Assembly: GCA_018714665.1 (NCBI GenBank)
Contig: DVNA01000016.1
Coordinates: forward strand, 1 to 8,980
Direction: 5' to 3'
Source: Candidatus Gallibacteroides avistercoris
GTDB taxonomy: Bacteria > Bacteroidota > Bacteroidia > Bacteroidales > CHK158-818
DNA length: 8,980 nt
Position numbers and translations under genes: made by a program. Shown piece after piece: positions 6,821 through 8,980 of the stretch. Every line of letters starts with the position of its first letter. Within the stretch, counting starts at the first letter, position 1. The notes under the pieces were generated by a model. It was not told the origin of the DNA. It did no database searches and saw only the letters and a program-made list of their open reading frames with translations.

Positions 6821-7372
6821 TTATTGGTTGTGAATACGATGTTCCATATATTTGTAGTAAACCACTCCTCCGATGGCACCAGCCAGAATCAGGACGATGG
6901 GCGATACCCCCAACATCCAGATCAGCAAAGCTCCCGATACGGGAATCCAAGCGTTTCGCCACGTAATACGGGCCGATTTGGCCGTACTCAATACCGGCGC
7001 GATGATTAGAGCCACCACCGCCGGACGTATCCCCTTGAAGATGCGTTCTATTACCGGATTATCCGTAATGCGGGAGAAGAAGATGGCGATGAGCAGTATC
7101 AGGATAAACGATGGGGCCACGGTACCTAACGTGGCGGCAATACTTCCGCGTGTTCCTTTCAGTTTGTTCCCTACCAGGATGGATATGTTTACGGCCAATA
7201 TCCCCGGCAGGGATTGAGCTACGGCCAATGCGTCCAGAAATTCCTCTTTCGATAGCCACTTGTATTTGTCAACCACCTCTTTTTCGATAATGGGTATCAT
7301 GGCCCAACCTCCGCCGAAGGTAAAAGCCCCAATCTTGAAGAAACTGGAAAATAGCGTAAGGTACAAATTCAT
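6821..7372 (-). CDS. Chromate transporter family protein, first of a short-chain pair
   Basis: A 183-residue membrane protein with one CHR domain: SFFKIGAFTFGGGWAMIPII (~10-29), KEVVDKYKWLSKEEFLDALA (~31-50), VAQSLPGILAVNISILVGN (~51-69), then about four to five membrane helices including GIRPAVVALIIAPVLS. The two genes share the FGGGxAM and (A/S)Q(S/M)xPGxxxxN motifs, so they arose by duplication and are not halves of one broken gene. The frame is open to a TTG at 7396, but that codon lies within the -7 box, so the ATG at 7372 (MNLYLTLFSSFFKIGAF) is the start. Leader length from the predicted start point is only ~15 bases. Substrate could be chromate, sulfate-like oxyanions or something else; the sequence does not tell. 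Confidence 0.9.
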   Translation of the reverse strand: MNLYLTLFSSFFKIGAFTFGGGWAMIPIIEKEVVDKYKWLSKEEFLDALAVAQSLPGILAVNISILVGNKLKGTRGSIAATLGTVAPSFILILLIAIFFSRITDNPVIERIFKGIRPAVVALIIAPVLSTAKSARITWRNAWIPVSGALLIWMLGVSPIVLILAGAIGGVVYYKYMEHRIHNQ

Positions 7373-7393
7373 AGAGCGTGAAATTTCGAGAGG

Positions 7394-7401
7394 CAAAGGT
7401 A
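7394..7401 (-). promoter_or_regulatory. -7 box of the chr pair promoter
   Basis: On the - strand this reads TACCTTTG, an exact TAnnTTTG. It lies 22 bp upstream of the ATG at 7372 and just downstream of the terminator that ends the thioredoxin operon, so the chr pair has its own transcript. No TTTG at the standard -33 distance is visible. Confidence 0.6.
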
Positions 7402-7436
7402 GTCAATATTCTGTTTTGTTGTAATCGCAAAAGAGC

Positions 7437-7478
7437 AAAAAAACGGATGCCTCGGGAGTCCACTCCCCGTCATCCGTT
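7437..7478 (-). terminator. Rho-independent terminator of the thioredoxin operon
   Basis: AACGGATG (7442-7449) pairs exactly with CATCCGTT (7471-7478); inside it GGGAG (7454-7458) can pair with CTCCC (7463-7467) around TCCA. On the transcribed strand the stem ends in a run of seven U (A run at 7437-7443). It begins 24 bp after the stop of the second thioredoxin gene. Confidence 0.9.
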
Positions 7479-7502
7479 GTTGTATTACATAAAATTTACG
7501 CT

Positions 7503-8006
7503 TTATTTTTTGATGTGCAACAACGAGTCGGTTATGAGCGATTCAAGATGTTGCTCGGTTTGGGACATCTTCCCGACCGATTGAAACGGGTTACCCTCCA
7601 TGGGAAGGAATACGAGCGTGGGGATGCTTCTTATGCCGAACATGGCAGTTAACTCTTTTTCGACATCCACATCTACCTTGTACACCACAATCTCGTTCCG
7701 GTATTTTTTTGCCAGCCGTTTGATAATGGGCGATATCTCTTTGCATGGACCGCACCAGTCGGCATAAAAGTCGATGATGGCCGGTTTTTCTCCCACATAT
7801 ACCCATTTACCAACATTCTTTTTGTAGTCGTATATCAGTTTGGGCATATCGGCCAGCGTCAGGTTCTGTATCTGTCCCGCTTTGTTTTTATTCGGTTGGC
7901 CGGCCAACGCATATTTGGTCTGTATAACCGCTGCGCACAGCACGGCAACGAACAGAATAAATGCCGACGGGAAGAATCGACCGAAAAAGAAATCTCTCCG
8001 CTTCAT
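7503..8006 (-). CDS. Exported or membrane-anchored thioredoxin-fold protein
   Basis: A 167-residue protein. The N-terminus MKRRDFFFGR is basic and is followed by a hydrophobic stretch (~11-30) and a KYALAG site that could be cut by signal peptidase I after Ala35, so the body is periplasmic or anchored. The thioredoxin domain spans ~50-160: KPAIIDFYADWCGPCKEISP with the active-site pair Cys85 and Cys88, VYKVDVDVEKELTAMFGIRS, and the cis-proline Pro129 in SIPTLVFLP. It is expected to reduce or exchange disulfides outside the cytoplasm. The KRRDFFF start faintly resembles a twin-arginine signal, though Sec export is equally possible. It follows trxA by only 3 bp and shares its transcript, so the pair supplies one thioredoxin on each side of the membrane. 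A donor such as CcdA/DsbD is not in the window. Confidence 0.92.
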   Translation of the reverse strand: MKRRDFFFGRFFPSAFILFVAVLCAAVIQTKYALAGQPNKNKAGQIQNLTLADMPKLIYDYKKNVGKWVYVGEKPAIIDFYADWCGPCKEISPIIKRLAKKYRNEIVVYKVDVDVEKELTAMFGIRSIPTLVFLPMEGNPFQSVGKMSQTEQHLESLITDSLLHIKK

Positions 8007-8009
8007 CTC

Positions 8010-8306
8010 TTATTTGTAATTGTCAATCAACTCTTTTAACATAGGGGCACGCATTACACCCGATTGCCGCCACAACATCTCCCCATTTTTGAAGATCATC
8101 AGTGTCGGTACAGACTGTATGCCGTATTGCATGGCCAATGCCTGATTTTTATCCACATCTATCTTGATGATGGTAGCCTCCTCTTTGACCATCTCTTTGA
8201 GCTCTTCCAGAATCGGTTTCATCATTTTACACGGACCGCACCATTCAGCAAAAAAATCTACCAGAACCGGTTTATCCGAAGCAATTATCGTATTAAAATC
8301 TTTCAT
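8010..8306 (-). CDS. trxA: Thioredoxin
   Basis: A 98-residue cytoplasmic thioredoxin of usual size. It has VLVDFFAEWCGPCKMMKPIL with redox cysteines Cys23 and Cys26, IIKIDVDKNQALAMQYGIQS, and the cis-proline Pro68 in SVPTLMIFKNGE. It reduces protein disulfides using electrons from thioredoxin reductase. The ATG at 8306 gives the family start MKDFNTIIASDKP; the frame can be extended to a TTG at 8315 but this adds only three residues with no support. First gene of a two-gene operon with the exported thioredoxin. A full -33/-7 promoter lies 41 bp upstream and a second one 86 bp further, so expression is probably strong or finely tuned. Confidence 0.96.
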   Translation of the reverse strand: MKDFNTIIASDKPVLVDFFAEWCGPCKMMKPILEELKEMVKEEATIIKIDVDKNQALAMQYGIQSVPTLMIFKNGEMLWRQSGVMRAPMLKELIDNYK

Positions 8307-8346
8307 AGTTGTCAATACGTTTAGTTATAAATCCCAATATGCTTTG

Positions 8347-8378
8347 CAAATATAGAGAAAGGCGAGAGCGATGGCAAA
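8347..8378 (-). promoter_or_regulatory. Proximal trxA promoter (TTTG-N20-TATATTTG)
   Basis: On the - strand, TTTG (8378-8375), 20 bp, then TATATTTG (8354-8347): both Bacteroidota promoter elements at a spacing consistent with the consensus. Predicted start is near 8341, giving a ~35-base leader before the ATG at 8306. The spacer contains CGCTCTCGCC. Confidence 0.85.
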
Positions 8379-8380
8379 AC

Positions 8381-8395
8381 GGAAACTATGTTTCC
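8381..8395. promoter_or_regulatory. Dyad GGAAAC-TAT-GTTTCC next to the proximal trxA -33 box
   Basis: A perfect 6-bp inverted repeat with a 3-base centre, immediately upstream (in the transcription sense) of the -33 TTTG. This is the usual place for an activator site; which protein, if any, binds is unknown. The second unit has the related dyad TGAAAAC-CTT-GTTTCA at 8465-8480 in the same place. Confidence 0.45.
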
Positions 8396-8432
8396 AGAAT
8401 TTGACATGGCCGGGCCACCTCCTATTATTCTA

Positions 8433-8464
8433 CAAATATAGCCAAAGGCCAGAACAATGGCAAA
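8433..8464 (-). promoter_or_regulatory. Distal trxA promoter (TTTG-N20-TATATTTG)
   Basis: On the - strand, TTTG (8464-8461), 20 bp, then TATATTTG (8440-8433), the same elements and spacing as the proximal promoter. A transcript from here would begin near 8427 and carry the proximal unit, dyads included, in a leader of about 120 bases. Confidence 0.75.
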
Positions 8465-8514
8465 TGAAAACCTTGTTTCAAAGATTGGCTATACCAAGCC
8501 ATCCCTATCTGTTA

Positions 8515-8522
8515 CAAATATA
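8515..8522 (-). promoter_or_regulatory. Third leftward -7 box without -33 element
   Basis: TATATTTG on the - strand at the edge of the tandem repeat. No TTTG lies 19-21 bp upstream, so it is probably a remnant or weak site. Confidence 0.35.
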
Positions 8523-8596
8523 AGTAAAATCCTGTTTTTTCTGTTTCAGGTAGTATGAAAAGCTAAAATCTCGTAACAGATTTCCCAGATAAAACG

Positions 8597-8604
8597 TATA
8601 TTTG
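8597..8604 (+). promoter_or_regulatory. -7 box of the malate dehydrogenase promoter
   Basis: TATATTTG matches TAnnTTTG. It sits between CAGATA (8586-8591) and TATCTG (8605-8610), an inverted repeat that brackets the box. Predicted start is near 8610, leaving a leader of ~75 bases. I see no -33 TTTG. Confidence 0.6.
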
Positions 8605-8610
8605 TATCTG

Positions 8611-8646
8611 TATAAAATAACAATTTGGCAGAGAATTTGTTTTATA
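8611..8646 (+). other. AT-rich inverted repeat in the mdh leader
   Basis: TATAAAA (8611-8617) and TTTTATA (8640-8646) are exact reverse complements at the predicted 5' end of the mdh mRNA, with partial further pairing inside (AACAA with TTTGTT). A weak 5' stem that could protect the message is possible; chance is also possible in AT-rich DNA. Confidence 0.3.
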
Positions 8647-8685
8647 CCCGAAGCCACGTTTATCCACAATAAAAAATATATGCGT

Positions 8686-8980
8686 ATGGAATTTTTGACA
8701 GAAGAAAAATTGACGATTGTAGGAGCCGCCGGTATGATCGGCTCGAATATGGCCCAAACGGCTATTATGATGAAGCTCACCCCCAACATCTGTTTGTACG
8801 ATCCCTATGCTCCGGCGCTCGAAGGCGTGGCCGAAGAGATGCTGCAATGCGGATTTGAAAACATGAACATTACTTATACGAGCGATATCAAAGAGGCCCT
8901 TACGGGCGCATCGTATATTGTCTCCTCGGGCGGTGCAGCCCGCAAGGCGGGGATGACGCGCGAAGATTTGCTCAAAGGAA
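8686..8980 (+). CDS. mdh: Malate dehydrogenase (LDH/MDH family), 5' part
   Basis: The first 98 codons are present; the gene runs off the right edge. It is the NAD-binding half of an L-malate/L-lactate dehydrogenase: TIVGAAGMIGSNMA with GxxGxxG at Gly13, Gly16 and Gly19, then NICLYDPYAP with Asp39 at the end of the second strand (favours NAD over NADP), then ALTGASYIVSSGGAARKAGM with the mobile-loop region beginning at its end. MEFLTEEKLTIVGAAGMIGS matches, from memory, the Bacteroides malate dehydrogenase; the substrate-deciding residues of the loop lie at or past the edge, so malate rather than lactate rests on this resemblance. Malate dehydrogenase makes malate from oxaloacetate in the reductive branch to succinate in these anaerobes. 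ATG 8686 is preferred; an in-frame ATG at 8680 would add two residues. Confidence 0.88.
   Translation, partial: MEFLTEEKLTIVGAAGMIGSNMAQTAIMMKLTPNICLYDPYAPALEGVAEEMLQCGFENMNITYTSDIKEALTGASYIVSSGGAARKAGMTREDLLKG

Larger units (their letters stand above)
8347..8522 (-). repeat. Tandem, diverged ~84-bp promoter/dyad unit upstream of trxA
   Basis: Two copies begin with CAAATATAG (8347 and 8433, 86 bp apart) and a third CAAATATA starts at 8515 (82 bp further). Copies share in order CAAATATAG, AAAGG, AGA/ATGGCAAA, a GAAAC...GTTTC dyad, a second dyad, and a CCTAT tail, with many substitutions between. This is most of the gene-free stretch 8307-8685. No reading frame in it looks like a gene. The rest of that stretch is the mdh promoter and leader. 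Confidence 0.75.

Noticed and set aside
6281..7372. The two chr genes as one ChrA broken by a frameshift
   Set aside because: Each carries its own copy of the N-terminal FGGGxAM signature and own start, as in two-gene short-chain systems.
8347..8522. CRISPR-like array
   Set aside because: Only two full copies, strongly diverged, no unique spacers of constant length and no cas genes.
8505..8847. Leftward open frames of about 94 codons across the mdh start
   Set aside because: They overlap the clear mdh coding start and its promoter, and show no recognisable protein features.

Overview
The window reads as chromosomal DNA of a Bacteroidota member, most likely order Bacteroidales. The evidence is the Bacteroidota-type promoter boxes (TAnnTTTG at -7, TTTG at -33) in the intergenic gaps, little Shine-Dalgarno signal, a regulator/LptE/SecG gene order typical of the group, and a malate dehydrogenase whose start resembles Bacteroides homologues as I remember them. 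The genus cannot be fixed from the sequence alone. I see no transposase, integrase, phage gene, tRNA, rRNA or CRISPR array. This is mainly a housekeeping region.

Left part (1-1835, + strand): the 3' end of a sigma-54-type regulator (Fis-like helix-turn-helix), then an LptE-family outer-membrane lipoprotein, an unrecognised TPR-like protein and secG, closely spaced as one envelope/secretion operon. It ends in a strong terminator (1799-1835) that also works on the opposite strand.

Middle part (1869-5221, - strand): pepT (tripeptidase), gcvT (glycine-cleavage aminomethyltransferase) and miaA (tRNA dimethylallyltransferase) run leftward. pepT and gcvT are 17 bp apart. gcvT and miaA are separated by 93 bp holding a perfect 13-bp-stem hairpin without a U-tract. 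pepT and a rightward gene for a membrane-anchored DNA/RNA non-specific endonuclease (5331-6284) share a 109-bp divergent gap with one -7 box for each direction.

Right part (6281-8306, - strand): a two-gene chromate-transporter-family (ChrA) operon whose last stop codon overlaps the nuclease stop by 4 bp, and upstream of it a thioredoxin operon (cytoplasmic trxA, then an exported or membrane-anchored thioredoxin) with its own terminator. The 379-bp gap 8307-8685 holds no gene. It contains two diverged copies of an ~84-bp unit, each carrying a complete leftward promoter (TTTG-N20-TATATTTG) and two dyads, plus a third -7 box, and then a rightward promoter and leader for malate dehydrogenase, which runs off the window end.

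I did not find a convincing new multi-gene system. The most interesting structure is the duplicated promoter/dyad unit upstream of trxA, followed by the gcvT-miaA hairpin and the terminator-free convergent overlap between the nuclease and chrA genes.
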